From: Levilactobacillus lindianensis
Lineage (GTDB): Bacteria > Bacillota > Bacilli > Lactobacillales > Lactobacillaceae
Length of the DNA: 64,000 nt
Assembly (NCBI RefSeq): GCF_003946095.1
Contig: NZ_RHOD01000001.1
Span: 1-64,000, forward strand
Direction of reading: 5' to 3'
Shown: one piece after another, positions 16,767 to 25,695 of the stretch
How the letters are laid out: every line of letters begins with the position of its first letter
Position numbering within the stretch: position 1 is the stretch's first letter
The notes under the pieces: model-generated
The model's input: only the letters and a program-made list of their open reading frames with translations
Told to the model about the DNA's origin: nothing
Database searches by the model: none
Program-made: the position numbers and the translations under genes

Positions 16767-17864
16767 CTACCACCAATTCCGGTCCCCAACGAACAACTCA
16801 GGATGGTGATTGGTCAGGAGATATGGGGTGCCGTCCTTGGTGAACGTCAGGCCCTCAAACTCCAGCTTGGGTGAGAACTCAGTCCATTTGAACTGCTTAT
16901 TCTTCAGACTGCCCTTGCCCACCAGCGACTTGGCCGGGAAGCTCGCGATGGAGTCGTCCGCAACCAGATATAGCCGCCGATTGTGCGGGTTGTACGCCAT
17001 GCTCTGCAGGCGCGTCCCCGGATTTTGCTTCAGGAGCTGGTTGGTCATGCGGAAGTGAACCTTCTTCCGCGAAATGGTCCCCTTGTAGATCAGCGCGGTA
17101 TGCACGGTTGGCTTGGTCCAGAAGAAGGCATTGCCGTAGCGGTCAAACGTCAGCACGTGGCCACCGGGCTTGGAAACGTGCCCCGACTTGAGTTTGAAAC
17201 GAATCTTATGAATCGGCGCCAGTGACTTCCCACTAATCTGGGCGATATAGCCATATTGATTCATGGGTACGCGCGGCGCAGACTCCTTGTCGATCCACAT
17301 GTAGAGGCGTTTGTGCTTCCAGTCATAGGCCAACGACTGCCCGTGACCGGTGGTAAATGCCGGGCCAACTTTAACGGCCTTGCGAATCGCCAGTTCCCGT
17401 TCGTTGGTTTGCGTATATGCCGTTTGAACCTCGATCGGCGTCGCACCCATCTTATCTAATTTCTGCTTATCATAACGGACGACACGTCCGCGATTCTTCC
17501 AGCTGGTCGGACAGTAAATCACGTAGAAATACCGGCCATCAGTGGTCAGACTCTGCGGATTGCCCCAAGCCTGATTCTTGTATCCCGGATACGGCAAGAG
17601 GTACTTCGTCTTGAAATTCATCTTGGCACCCTTGATTCGCCGAATCTGATTGGGACTATGTAAGTTACCATGAACGTAGGTTTTCGGCATTTTCACGTAG
17701 TGTACGGCGTGGTCATCGACCTTCCGCAACTTCCCCACCGTGAGTGCCGGCGCAGTCTGGTGGTAAACCTTGACCGCGGCCTGCGCGGAAACGTCAATGC
17801 CCGCGCTAATCCCCAGGACGATCCCCAATACTAACAGAACCAGTCCCAAGTGTTTCTTCTTCAA
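16767..17864 (-). CDS. Secreted protein of unknown function, paralogue 2
   Basis: An exported protein of about 365 residues with a hydrophobic signal (KKKHLGLVLLVLGIVLGISAG, cut near VSAQAA). It shares most of its length with 13353-14450. The best start is a TTG at 17864 with GGGGGAAG about ten bases upstream; an ATG seven codons earlier overlaps that ribosome site. Differences from paralogue 1 are concentrated near the N terminus. The function is unknown. It could be a cell-wall associated beta-propeller. Confidence 0.75.
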   Translation of the reverse strand: MKKKHLGLVLLVLGIVLGISAGIDVSAQAAVKVYHQTAPALTVGKLRKVDDHAVHYVKMPKTYVHGNLHSPNQIRRIKGAKMNFKTKYLLPYPGYKNQAWGNPQSLTTDGRYFYVIYCPTSWKNRGRVVRYDKQKLDKMGATPIEVQTAYTQTNERELAIRKAVKVGPAFTTGHGQSLAYDWKHKRLYMWIDKESAPRVPMNQYGYIAQISGKSLAPIHKIRFKLKSGHVSKPGGHVLTFDRYGNAFFWTKPTVHTALIYKGTISRKKVHFRMTNQLLKQNPGTRLQSMAYNPHNRRLYLVADDSIASFPAKSLVGKGSLKNKQFKWTEFSPKLEFEGLTFTKDGTPYLLTNHHPELFVGDRNWW

Positions 17865-18010
17865 AATGATGATCGCTTCCCCCATAAATAAACTAATAAC
17901 CGAACTAAATTATATCGCAAACTTTAGGCATAAACAACGCGCCAGAACTCCCACGAATGGGTGATCTGACGCGTCCTGGTTTGTGATTTTTTAATGCAGA
18001 CTGATGGTGT

Positions 18011-18166
18011 GGCGGCCTTCCGGGTGGCCCTGAGGAGGCTGGAACGCCATGGGCACGTCGGGAAGCCAAAGAGCGGTCTCCTCGAGCGGCCTTATTGTAA
18101 GTTGGCCAAGAACGCCAACCAACAATAACGACATGGCTGAGCCTCCTCAGAACCACCCTCCAGGCT
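18011..18166 (-). repeat. Family A multi-stem repeat, reversed copy (subtype A4)
   Basis: Outer arms CTGAGGAGGC and GCCTCCTCAG; inner hairpins include TTATTGTAAGTTGGC/GCCAACCAACAATAA. Near its start is GGTCTCC with GGGAAGCCAAAGAGC, matching the A4 copies at 25271 and 34531. It is upstream of the gene 16767-17864. Confidence 0.88.
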
Positions 18167-18335
18167 GATCGCCGGGCAACGGTGGTTTTGAAAACCTACC
18201 TGAACACTCAGACAATAAGTGCTCCAATTAGACACGTCCACTCGATAAGGAACCTTATCAATCGAACGCGATCCTTGTCGCCCTATCGTAATCGTCAGTA
18301 GCCAGCACCACTATCTAAGTTCAGTGGTCGATCTC

Positions 18336-18498
18336 AGCTGCAGGGTGGTTCCGTAGGGGGCTCAGTGGTGTCGTTTGCCTTAGTGGCGTGGTTTTCGCCG
18401 CTTAGGCAAAGGCCGAGCTTGTAGACTTTCGCCTTTTGAAAGGCTTCAAGTCGTGCCCACTACGTTCCAGCCCCCTACGGAACCGCCCGGAGGCGCGG
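18336..18498 (+). repeat. Family A multi-stem repeat, forward copy (subtype A3)
   Basis: Outer arms GGTTCCGTAGGGGGCT and AGCCCCCTACGGAACC; inner hairpins TTTGCCTTAG/CTTAGGCAAA and CTTGTAGACTTTC/GAAAGGCTTCAAG. It differs from the copy at 21546 at only three positions by eye. It lies just after luxS and may act as its terminator, since no other was seen. Confidence 0.9.
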
Positions 18499-18535
18499 TC
18501 ATTATCTATTAACGAGCCTACCGGCTCTAATAAAT

Positions 18536-19009
18536 CTAGATAACCTCGCGGGTAAATGGATCCTTAGAAATCCCCTTGTCGAGAATGTCCTTGCACCATT
18601 CCTTGGCGGAGAACAGACTGTGGTCCTTGTAGTTCCCACAGCTGTATTTGTCGGTCCCTTGAACATCCTTCCACTCCGTGTCAAAGGCAATCTTGTGAAG
18701 AGAAGCCTTCAAAGCCTTAGCAACTTCTTCGGTAGATTGTTCACCCCAAGTGATCAGGTGGAAACCGGTCCGACAGCCGAATGGTGAACAGTCGATGACG
18801 CCGTCCATCTCGTCACGGAGATAGCCCGCCAACAAGTGTTCAATCGTATGTAAGCCAGCCGTTGGAATCGCATTGGTATTCGGTTGGACTAACCGTAAAT
18901 CAAAATTGGAAATGACGTCACCCTTGGTCCCCGTTTCCCGGGTAATCAAACGAACGTATGGTGCCTTAACAGCGGTGTGATCTAACGTAAAACTTTCAAC
19001 TTTTGCCAT
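18536..19009 (-). CDS. luxS: S-ribosylhomocysteine lyase LuxS
   Basis: This cytoplasmic metalloenzyme splits S-ribosylhomocysteine into homocysteine and DPD, the precursor of autoinducer-2, in the activated methyl cycle. All 157 residues are present. The metal ligands H54 and H58 lie in HTIEH, with the third in the KYSCGNY segment near residue 125, and [11 protein letters not shown] carries the catalytic Cys. The start follows AAAGGAG. It stands alone, with no pfs or metK beside it. No terminator is visible in the short gap before the family A repeat. Confidence 0.97.
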   Translation of the reverse strand: MAKVESFTLDHTAVKAPYVRLITRETGTKGDVISNFDLRLVQPNTNAIPTAGLHTIEHLLAGYLRDEMDGVIDCSPFGCRTGFHLITWGEQSTEEVAKALKASLHKIAFDTEWKDVQGTDKYSCGNYKDHSLFSAKEWCKDILDKGISKDPFTREVI

Positions 19010-19213
19010 TATTTGCCAACTCCTTTTGAGATTGTGGGTACTCCTTTACTGTACACCCCTAACGGCCACCCTGGCTAATAATTTGGACGGGTAAATGACG
19101 TGGTCTCCTGACCATTTGGTTAGTCCGAATTTGATCAAAACTGGGCACGTCACCATCCCCTTATCGTGGTCCTCGCTATACTGGGGGCAAATTGACGAAA
19201 GGGGGCCTTTGCC

Positions 19214-20203
19214 ATGCGTCAACTTAGCTCAAAGCCACGCCACCTGTTAGTTCGGCAGCATCACTGGCGGCGGATCATGGCCCTTGTTGGCCTACTTATA
19301 GCGCTAATCGGTCTGTGGGGGTATCACGCCTGGCAGACCGCACAGAACACCTTTGCCGGTGCCTACCAATCCGCCGGGATTCATCCCGATGACAGCCTGA
19401 TTACCAGCGGCAAGCCCTTCGCCGTTCTCCTTCTCGGAACCGACACCGGCGCTCTGGGGCGGCACGACGTCGGGCGGACGGATACCATGATTGTCGCCAC
19501 GATTAATCCGCAGACCCAGACGGCCAAGCTAACCAGCATCCCTCGCGACACGCTGGTCGACATCTACGGGAGCCAACAAGACGATGAAAAGATCAATGCG
19601 GCGTATCCGTTATATGGCGCTAAAACGACGCTGAAGACCGTCGAACACCTGGTGGATATTCCAATTCATTATTACGTTTTGCTCAACATGGGCGGTCTGA
19701 AACAGATGGTTAACGCCGTCGGGGGCGTCACGGTCAAGCCACTGCTGACCTTCCACTACGAACAGGCCAACGTGACCAAGGGCGTGAAGATTCACCTCAA
19801 TGGAGCCAGCGCTCTGGCCTACTCGCGGATGCGTGACCAGGATCCCTTGGGCGACTACGGCCGCCAAGCCCGACAACGCCAGCTGATCAAGGCGCTCGTG
19901 GTCAAGGAAGCCGGCATCAGTTCCATCCCCCGCTACCAAACCGTGCTGGGGTCGCTTCAACACAACATCCAAACGAACCTCACCTTCAACGACCTGATGT
20001 GGCTACGTTTCAAGGACGCCCACACCAGCCGCCACATCGACTCCCAAACGCTTCAAGGGCAGCCAGCTATTCTGAATGGCATCGACTACCAGGTGGCGCC
20101 ACAATCCGAGATCGACCAAGTGTCCAACAGTCTGCGACGGGCCCTGAACTTGCCGGCGGTGGGGAACTTCCAGACGGATGCGTTAGATCCTTTGGTATTT
20201 TAG
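19214..20203 (+). CDS. LytR-CpsA-Psr (LCP) family wall-polymer ligase
   Basis: A 329-residue membrane-anchored enzyme that attaches undecaprenyl-linked polymers such as teichoic acid or polysaccharide to peptidoglycan. A cytoplasmic basic start is followed by one membrane span (IMALVGLLIALIGLWGYHAW). The external LCP domain contains FAVLLLGTD, GRTDTMIVATINP, SIPRDTLVDI (Arg and Asp of the phosphate-binding pocket), NAVGGV and the catalytic SRMRDQDPLGDYGRQARQRQ segment. The GGGGG site precedes the ATG. It diverges from luxS and is followed by its own terminator. Which polymer it transfers cannot be told. Confidence 0.92.
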   Translation: MRQLSSKPRHLLVRQHHWRRIMALVGLLIALIGLWGYHAWQTAQNTFAGAYQSAGIHPDDSLITSGKPFAVLLLGTDTGALGRHDVGRTDTMIVATINPQTQTAKLTSIPRDTLVDIYGSQQDDEKINAAYPLYGAKTTLKTVEHLVDIPIHYYVLLNMGGLKQMVNAVGGVTVKPLLTFHYEQANVTKGVKIHLNGASALAYSRMRDQDPLGDYGRQARQRQLIKALVVKEAGISSIPRYQTVLGSLQHNIQTNLTFNDLMWLRFKDAHTSRHIDSQTLQGQPAILNGIDYQVAPQSEIDQVSNSLRRALNLPAVGNFQTDALDPLVF

Positions 20204-20220
20204 CCAAAAACTAGACAAAT

Positions 20221-20256
20221 GGACCGCCAGAACAAATCGTCCGGCGGTCCATTTTA
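20221..20256. terminator. Terminator between convergent genes
   Basis: GGACCGCC and GGCGGTCC pair around a 14-base loop, followed by ATTTTAAG. It serves the LCP gene and possibly the facing gene. Confidence 0.8.
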
Positions 20257-20279
20257 AGTTGTTTTAATTTTTCAATAGT

Positions 20280-21023
20280 CTAGAGAGCCTCGGCCGACTC
20301 CTGCTTGACGTGCGTGAGTTCTTTGCCATTGGTTTCAACCGAATAGGTATCTTTGTATTTAGAACTGTTATGGTTGACGACCAACGTGTAATACAACACC
20401 ACCGTATACGACTGACCACCGTTGCGGGTAATCTGCATGGGTCTGGTCCACGAGTAGGTTCCCTTGACGGATGCCTGATCGGCTTGATTCTGTTGGCGCT
20501 TGGTAATTAAATCTTCAACTGCGCTGGACGTGGCGTACTTTCCCATTTCTTGGGCCCGTTGCTTGTCAGTTTTCTCCGTGACGACGAAAATCTGATAAGC
20601 AGTGAAGTATTTCTGAATCGCGTTCTTAATGGAACCTGTGGCCGCCTGGGACTTCTTGGTCTCTGCGCGCGACGACTGGTCTGCCTGTTTCTGTGCGTCA
20701 CTAGAGGCACTCGCCGAATCGGCAGCGGCTTGTGAAGATTCGGCCGCCTTCTTCGCTTGCTTAGCACTGACGCGTGAGGCACTGGCTGCCTTGACCGATT
20801 CCGACTGCTTAGCCTTCGATTCCGAGCGGACGGAAGCCAGTTCGGTCTTCAATTCCGCTTGCTTGGCATCGGAATGATGTTTCATCAGAAGGACCCCAAT
20901 TAGGCCAATGACCAGCACGGCCACAACTACCAGAATTACCCACATCATTTTCTTGTGAGAATGCTTGCGGTTACCCGCTCTTTTTCCTATTGAATCACCA
21001 TTTTGTTCAATTTTCTTGCTCAT
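20280..21023 (-). CDS. Membrane-anchored coiled-coil protein of unknown function
   Basis: 247 residues: a polar, basic cytoplasmic start (to about residue 30), one membrane span (WVILVVVAVLVIGLIGVLL), an Ala/Ser/Lys-rich coiled coil (about residues 55-130, repeated SAKQAKKAAESS pattern) and a C-terminal domain with alternating strands (SWTRPMQITRNGGQSYTVVLYYTLVV) that may be NTF2-like. The start MSKKIEQ has AAGGG ten bases upstream; eight further codons are open before it. It faces the LCP gene. A wall or division-related role is possible but not supported by a named domain. Confidence 0.7.
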   Translation of the reverse strand: MSKKIEQNGDSIGKRAGNRKHSHKKMMWVILVVVAVLVIGLIGVLLMKHHSDAKQAELKTELASVRSESKAKQSESVKAASASRVSAKQAKKAAESSQAAADSASASSDAQKQADQSSRAETKKSQAATGSIKNAIQKYFTAYQIFVVTEKTDKQRAQEMGKYATSSAVEDLITKRQQNQADQASVKGTYSWTRPMQITRNGGQSYTVVLYYTLVVNHNSSKYKDTYSVETNGKELTHVKQESAEAL

Positions 21024-21112
21024 CCGGAGGAGTCCCTTCAATCTCAAATATATTAACAGTATAGCATGGATCTCCTCTTTTGCTGAATCGTCTTCTAAAA
21101 CGGGTGAGATAT

Positions 21113-21160
21113 GAACAGACCCTCAAGATTGGAAAACTCTTGAGGGCCTGTGTTTTAATT
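21113..21160 (-). terminator. Hairpin upstream of the coiled-coil gene, possible terminator
   Basis: CAGACCCTCAAG and CTTGAGGGCCTG pair around ATTGGAAAACT with TGTGTTTTAATTTTTTC on the + side. It may end a transcript entering from the left or belong to the small locus at 21208. Confidence 0.5.
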
Positions 21161-21207
21161 TTTTCTGTTTAAAGCTGAAACTTAATCTTAAGCTTTGTGC
21201 GATAGGT

Positions 21208-21312
21208 TTGTCGGCTTTTCTGTTCGGAATTGCCGCAGTCTTGAACGCTTTTGCAAAAGTGCTAACGGCTTATGCCAAAGTCATCAGAGCAAAAGAAAAG
21301 AACCGTCGCTAA
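21208..21312 (+). CDS. Candidate Fst-like type I toxin peptide
   Basis: From a TTG at 21208 the frame gives about 34 residues: a hydrophobic helix (FLFGIAAVLNAFAKVLTAYA) and a charged tail (KVIRAKEKNRR), ending in TAA inside a hairpin. This is the general shape of Fst/Ldr toxins. The start is weak: there is no good ribosome site, and the frame stays open about 11 codons further upstream without ATG. The copy may be degenerate, or use an unusual start. The antisense RNA facing it is better supported than the peptide. Confidence 0.4.
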   Translation: MSAFLFGIAAVLNAFAKVLTAYAKVIRAKEKNRR

Positions 21313-21388
21313 CTTGGCCGTCTGCCCGGTTCTTTGCATTGCAATGTAATTAGGTAAGCTGTTGCTCTACGTCTACCGTGTTTCTGCG
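21283..21388 (-). ncRNA. Candidate antitoxin RNA facing the small peptide
   Basis: The minus strand has an extended -10 (TGCTATAAT at about 21391-21399) that would start an RNA near 21386. It crosses the 3' end of the peptide frame and ends at AACCG/CGGTT with TTCTTTTCTTTT near 21283. The hairpin at 21297-21337 is shared with the opposite transcript. A convergent short RNA with a shared bidirectional terminator is the hallmark of the par/Fst type. Confidence 0.5.
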
Positions 21389-21545
21389 CTGATTATAGCA
21401 CAGAGCACGGTATTTTTGTATTTCTTTAAACTGAAATTCAATACCTCGCGTATGATCACCCAATCTTGATTAATCAATTAATAAGAAAGCTTCGTGAAAC
21501 TGTCCTATGGATTAGTTCACCTCGACTAGCTAATCCGCCGATCTC

Positions 21546-21708
21546 AGCCGCAGGGTGGTTCCGTAGGGGGCTCAGTGGTGTCGTTTGCCTTAGTGGCGTG
21601 GTTTTGGCCGCTTAGGCAAAGGCCGAGCTTGTAGACTTTCGCCCTTTGAAAGGCTTCAAGTCGTGCCCACTACGTTCCAGCCCCCTACGGAACCGCCCGG
21701 AGGCGCGG
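21546..21708 (+). repeat. Family A multi-stem repeat, forward copy (subtype A3)
   Basis: Nearly identical to 18336-18498 (three differences), with arms GGTTCCGTAGGGGGCT/AGCCCCCTACGGAACC. It is one of three forward copies not preceded by a reversed partner. It follows the terminator of the gene at 21773-22603. Confidence 0.9.
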
Positions 21709-21738
21709 TCTTAATCCCCAGTGAAAACAGATCCCAGT

Positions 21739-21768
21739 AAAAAAGGGCAACTCGATCGAGCCACCCAA
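21739..21768 (-). terminator. Terminator of the DUF1129-like gene
   Basis: On the minus strand GGG-TGG-CTCGATCGAG-TTG-CCC forms a hairpin followed by TTTTTT, a few bases after the stop codon. Confidence 0.75.
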
Positions 21769-21772
21769 CACA

Positions 21773-22603
21773 TTAATCGTTAGTCGTTTGATGTTGCCGC
21801 GCCTGCCAGATATGCCAGCCAATGATCAGAACGCTAGCATCCCCGAGCAATGTACCCAAGGCGATCAGCAGGTTTCCAGAAGCCGTGACCATCAGACCAG
21901 ACGTCGCGGGCACCCGGGCCAACAAGCCCAGAAAAGTCGTAATCCACAGACTACCCAACACAGCGGGCAACCAGGAATTTGGATGAACGTGGTTCTGCCA
22001 CCAGGTGAGGCCGGTGACCAGTACGGCAAAGATGAGCAGTACGAGACTGCCACCGCCGCGGGTCAGGTAAACCAAGCCAACCGGCGGAATCGTCTTCGCG
22101 GCAATTCGCATCGCCACGAGCAAGGCAATAATCACGATCAGCCACGCCACGACGCGGCCCCGTTCGGTAAACCGCGGCGTCAGCCAGATACCAATGACGA
22201 GGGCGACGATGAACAGCGCATACTCCACGCCCACCAGCAATAGCTGAAGCGGCACGGCGGGCAGAATGACGCCGGGTAAAATGGTCCCCAAGGTGAAAAT
22301 TAACAGCGGCACCAAGAGATCCCAATTCCACCACCAGGGACGGCGACTGCCGGCCTTGCCTAACGCGATAGCAATCGTCGCGGGCCCGCCGCCGAAGAAG
22401 TCTTCGGCATCGCGTCCGGCCTTTTGCGCCGCGATAATTTCGGGCAACAGGTCGTGCAGCTCGCGCTGGAGCACGGTTTCCTTACTGAACTTGGCCTGTT
22501 GGCGCATATTTTCCACGAGATCATCCCAGTACGCCCGGTTTTCCGGGGACAGTTGGTCTCGTAGCGTTGCATTTTCCTTAATAATTGTTGCGATTCGCGC
22601 CAC
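21773..22603 (-). CDS. DUF1129-family membrane protein
   Basis: 276 residues. The soluble N-terminal part (to about residue 90, with ATLRDQLSPENRAYWDDLVENMR) fits the DUF1129 start found in many lactobacilli, and about seven membrane segments follow. The function of the family is unknown. The start is set at a GTG at 22603 with AAAGGTG upstream; the longer frame begins with another GTG whose codons overlap that site. The gene is monocistronic, ending at the terminator 21739-21768. Confidence 0.75.
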   Translation of the reverse strand: MARIATIIKENATLRDQLSPENRAYWDDLVENMRQQAKFSKETVLQRELHDLLPEIIAAQKAGRDAEDFFGGGPATIAIALGKAGSRRPWWWNWDLLVPLLIFTLGTILPGVILPAVPLQLLLVGVEYALFIVALVIGIWLTPRFTERGRVVAWLIVIIALLVAMRIAAKTIPPVGLVYLTRGGGSLVLLIFAVLVTGLTWWQNHVHPNSWLPAVLGSLWITTFLGLLARVPATSGLMVTASGNLLIALGTLLGDASVLIIGWHIWQARQHQTTND

Positions 22604-22672
22604 GACCGACACACCTTTCACAAATATTCACTAATCCCATGATAAGGAAGTTACCTGCCAAACGCCATTAAT

Positions 22673-23032
22673 TTATCCCGCAAATCGCAGACCAACGAAC
22701 AGGCCCAGTGCGGCCAGGAGTAGACCACCGCCGACGCTAGCCAGCCCATAGCCCAGTGCGGCGCCGTAGCGACGTTGGTCGAGCAACATGACCAGTTCGT
22801 GACTGAAGGTCGAGTAGGTGGTGAAACCGCCGAGGACCCCGGTGCCCAAGATAACGGTTGGCCAGGTGCCCCAATGCCAGCCGGTGAGCAGGCCCAGTAA
22901 TAAACTCCCTAATAAGTTGATCACTAGCGTGGCAAATGGCCACCGATTTCCCCAGCGACCGGTCACCCATTTCGTCGTGGCATAACGACTCAGTGCACCC
23001 GCTGCGGCACCCAGGCCGGCCAACGCGGCCAT
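22673..23032 (-). CDS. crcB: Fluoride channel subunit FluC (CrcB), second gene
   Basis: A 119-residue, four-span membrane protein that exports fluoride. The signature GGFTTYSTFSHE and the NLLGSLLLG segment are present. The start ATG overlaps the stop of the upstream crcB gene (TGATG), so translation is coupled. Two different subunits side by side usually form a heterodimeric antiparallel channel in Gram-positives, each lacking some residues of the homodimer. The frame is open 10 codons further upstream, but that region is within the other gene. Confidence 0.93.
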   Translation of the reverse strand: MAALAGLGAAAGALSRYATTKWVTGRWGNRWPFATLVINLLGSLLLGLLTGWHWGTWPTVILGTGVLGGFTTYSTFSHELVMLLDQRRYGAALGYGLASVGGGLLLAALGLFVGLRFAG

Positions 23033-23424
23033 CAAGGTTCCACCAGAGGTAGGCCCCACCAACGACGGGCACTCCAGACACCCAGAGTGCTACAGACCAG
23101 GCCACCAAGAACGGTGACCGCCAGATAGGCCGTCGCCAGCCCCCACTGTTGCTTTTCGAGCAGGTTAACCGTCGTCAGACTGAACGTGGAGAAGGTCGTA
23201 AAGGCCCCCACACCGCCGACCCCGAGGCCCACGGTCAAGGCTTCCGGCCACTTGGCGGTCAATCGTCGAGCGTGTGACAACCAGGCTAACAGGCCACTGC
23301 CGAGCAGGTTGATCAGCACTAGACTCCAGGGAAAGCCCGCACCGGTTGGGATAACCTCCCCCAGCCAGTAACGCAGACTCCCACCCAGGAAGCCACAGAT
23401 TAGAATCGCCAGTACATTTGCCAC
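23032..23424 (-). CDS. crcB: Fluoride channel subunit FluC (CrcB), first gene
   Basis: A 130-residue, four-span protein with GGSLRYW, INLLGSGLLAW and GAFTTFSTFS, the phenylalanine-bearing fluoride path signature. It is the first of two coupled crcB genes. The ribosome site is GGACGTGAAGGTG just before the ATG. A -10 box (TATAAT near 23461-23466 on the minus strand) gives a leader of only about 35 bases, too short for a fluoride riboswitch, so expression seems constitutive. Confidence 0.94.
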   Translation of the reverse strand: MANVLAILICGFLGGSLRYWLGEVIPTGAGFPWSLVLINLLGSGLLAWLSHARRLTAKWPEALTVGLGVGGVGAFTTFSTFSLTTVNLLEKQQWGLATAYLAVTVLGGLVCSTLGVWSARRWWGLPLVEP

Positions 23425-23467
23425 ACCTTCACGTCCTTTGTTTTGAAACGGATTAGTTCATTATAGC

Positions 23468-23500
23468 AAAAAGGGACGTCGCGACCACTGCGGCGTCCCC
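23468..23500 (-). terminator. Terminator upstream of the crcB pair
   Basis: GGGACGTCGCG and CGCGGCGTCCC-like arms (AGGGACGTCG/CGGCGTCCC) pair, with an A-run on the left that reads TTTTT on the minus strand. It ends the acetoin reductase transcript. Confidence 0.8.
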
Positions 23501-23524
23501 ATGAATCATCAAATCATTCAACGT

Positions 23525-24319
<795 letters not shown>

Positions 24320-24495
24320 TCAGAATAAGTAGATTCACAGGTACACCCTCATTCTACCGGAAAGGATGAGGCAATGAAACCGATTTCACTTCAGGAATCT
24401 TAACTCGCTAGATCATCAAATGGGTTTACCAGTTCAAACGTCGTCAGTGACGCCTTTCGACCCACCAAACAGTAAGGACTCATTGTGACGAAACT

Positions 24496-24542
24496 AACAA
24501 AAAGCAGGCAGGAACCGCTGATTGCGATTTCTGCCTGCTTCT
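24496..24542. terminator. Bidirectional terminator
   Basis: AAGCAGGCAG and CTGCCTGCTT pair; the left A-run reads TTTTT on the minus strand. It ends the trxA-cstR operon. Confidence 0.8.
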
Positions 24543-24557
24543 TAAATCTGCTTTTAA

Positions 24558-24821
24558 TTAGTGCGTCTTAACCACCAAATCCAAGGCGGCTTGAAGCTCC
24601 GTCTGTTGGTCATCGGTGAGTTGGTCCTGGCTGACACACTGTTTGACGTTTTCTGCCACCACAACCCCCATCATCCGTTCCACGCCGGAACGAACGGCGG
24701 CGAGTTGGGTCAGAATGTCCTGACAGGGACGTCCCTCATCGACCATTTTTACAATTCCCTGCAGCTGGCCATCGGCGCGACGCAGGCGATTCTTCAATTG
24801 ACTAGAAGTCGTTTGAACCAT
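24558..24821 (-). CDS. CsoR/CstR-family repressor, persulfide-sensor type
   Basis: An 87-residue all-helical repressor of the CsoR family. C33 (GRPCQDIL) and C62 (VKQC) are present, but the His four residues before the second Cys in copper-sensing CsoR is Asn here (AENVKQC). Two Cys without the His is the pattern of CstR, which senses persulfides rather than copper. Its ATG overlaps the trxA stop (TAATG), so it is coupled to thioredoxin, which fits a thiol or sulfur-stress role. The operator at 25187-25202 suggests it represses its own operon. The metal-sensing alternative is less likely. Confidence 0.82.
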   Translation of the reverse strand: MVQTTSSQLKNRLRRADGQLQGIVKMVDEGRPCQDILTQLAAVRSGVERMMGVVVAENVKQCVSQDQLTDDQQTELQAALDLVVKTH

Positions 24822-25147
24822 TAAGCACTCACCTCAGTTAATTTTTCATCGATATACTTCTTCAACGCGGCCTTAGGATGGAAACCCACGACCTTTTCCG
24901 TTGGCATACCGTTCTTGAAGACCACCAACGAAGGAATACTCATGATTCCCAGCGACTGCGCGAGGTCCTGGTTCTGGTCCACGTCGAGGGAGGCAAACTT
25001 CACCTGGTCGCCGTATTCCTTGTCTAACGCCTCTAAAACTGGCGTCTGCATCTTACATGGCCCACACCAAGTGGCCCAAAAGTCGACAACAGTGACGGCG
25101 GTGTCGTCCCCCACGTGTTCGAAATCCTTACTGGTAATTGCTTGCAT
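24821..25147 (-). CDS. trxA: Thioredoxin
   Basis: A 108-residue thioredoxin with the complete active site WCGPC (C28, C31), FWATWCGPCK, and the cis-Pro loop IMSIPSL. It reduces protein disulfides in the cytoplasm with thioredoxin reductase, which is not in the window. It is the first gene of the operon with the CstR-like repressor; stop and start codons overlap. AAAAGGGG lies about ten bases before the ATG. The operon structure implies that this is a stress-induced thioredoxin, not the housekeeping one. Confidence 0.95.
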   Translation of the reverse strand: MQAITSKDFEHVGDDTAVTVVDFWATWCGPCKMQTPVLEALDKEYGDQVKFASLDVDQNQDLAQSLGIMSIPSLVVFKNGMPTEKVVGFHPKAALKKYIDEKLTEVSA

Positions 25148-25186
25148 GTCTGCGTACCCCTTTTCAAATTTGATCGTGAAATCAGT

Positions 25187-25202
25187 ATACCCCCGTAGGT
25201 AT
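25187..25202 (-). promoter_or_regulatory. CsoR/CstR-type operator over the trxA promoter
   Basis: ATACCCCCGTAGGTAT is an inverted repeat of the kind bound by CsoR-family repressors (ATACC...GGTAT). On the minus strand it overlaps a TATACT -10 box, so bound repressor would block RNA polymerase. Confidence 0.7.
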
Positions 25203-25270
25203 GTTTTGGCTAGGGTTTTGCATTCTTATTGAGTTACTTTCATGTTAAATAACGGCTACGAAGTGCTCTG

Positions 25271-25426
25271 CCGCGCCTTCCGGGCGGTGTCTGGGAGGCT
25301 GGAACGCGGTGGGCACGTTGGGAAGCCAAAGAGCGGTCTCCCCCAGCGGCCTGATTGTAAGGCGGCCAAAGACGCCACCTAACAATCACGACACGGCTGA
25401 GCCTCCCAGCCACCACCCTCCAGGCT
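25271..25426 (-). repeat. Family A multi-stem repeat, reversed copy (subtype A4)
   Basis: Outer arms CTGGGAGGC/GCCTCCCAG; internal hairpin TTGTAAGGCGGC with GCCACCTAACAA. It sits upstream of the trxA promoter and is paired head-to-head with 25696-25875. Confidence 0.88.
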
Positions 25427-25695
25427 GACACTGACGTTACTTCGGAAATTTGTTGGTTCCATTCCAACTATGAACATGCCACCGTGGTCAACAAATTCTC
25501 AACAAGCTATATCTAACAATCCTATTTTTCCGAACTGGATGAAATAGAACAACTCAAAATTTGGAAGAGCACGCCGACGCCACGATTACCAAAGCTCATT
25601 GAATGTCAGAACACAATCGACCAGGACACAGAGGCCACGCCATCATTCATTTTGGAGAGCCAAACACGTCTCAGTATTTGGCAACGACCACTCTC

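Noticed and set aside
23425-23470. Fluoride riboswitch upstream of crcB
   Set aside because: The leader is only about 35 bases after the -10 box and lacks the motif.
24558-24821. Copper-sensing CsoR
   Set aside because: The copper-site His is Asn, and the operon partner is thioredoxin, not a copper exporter.
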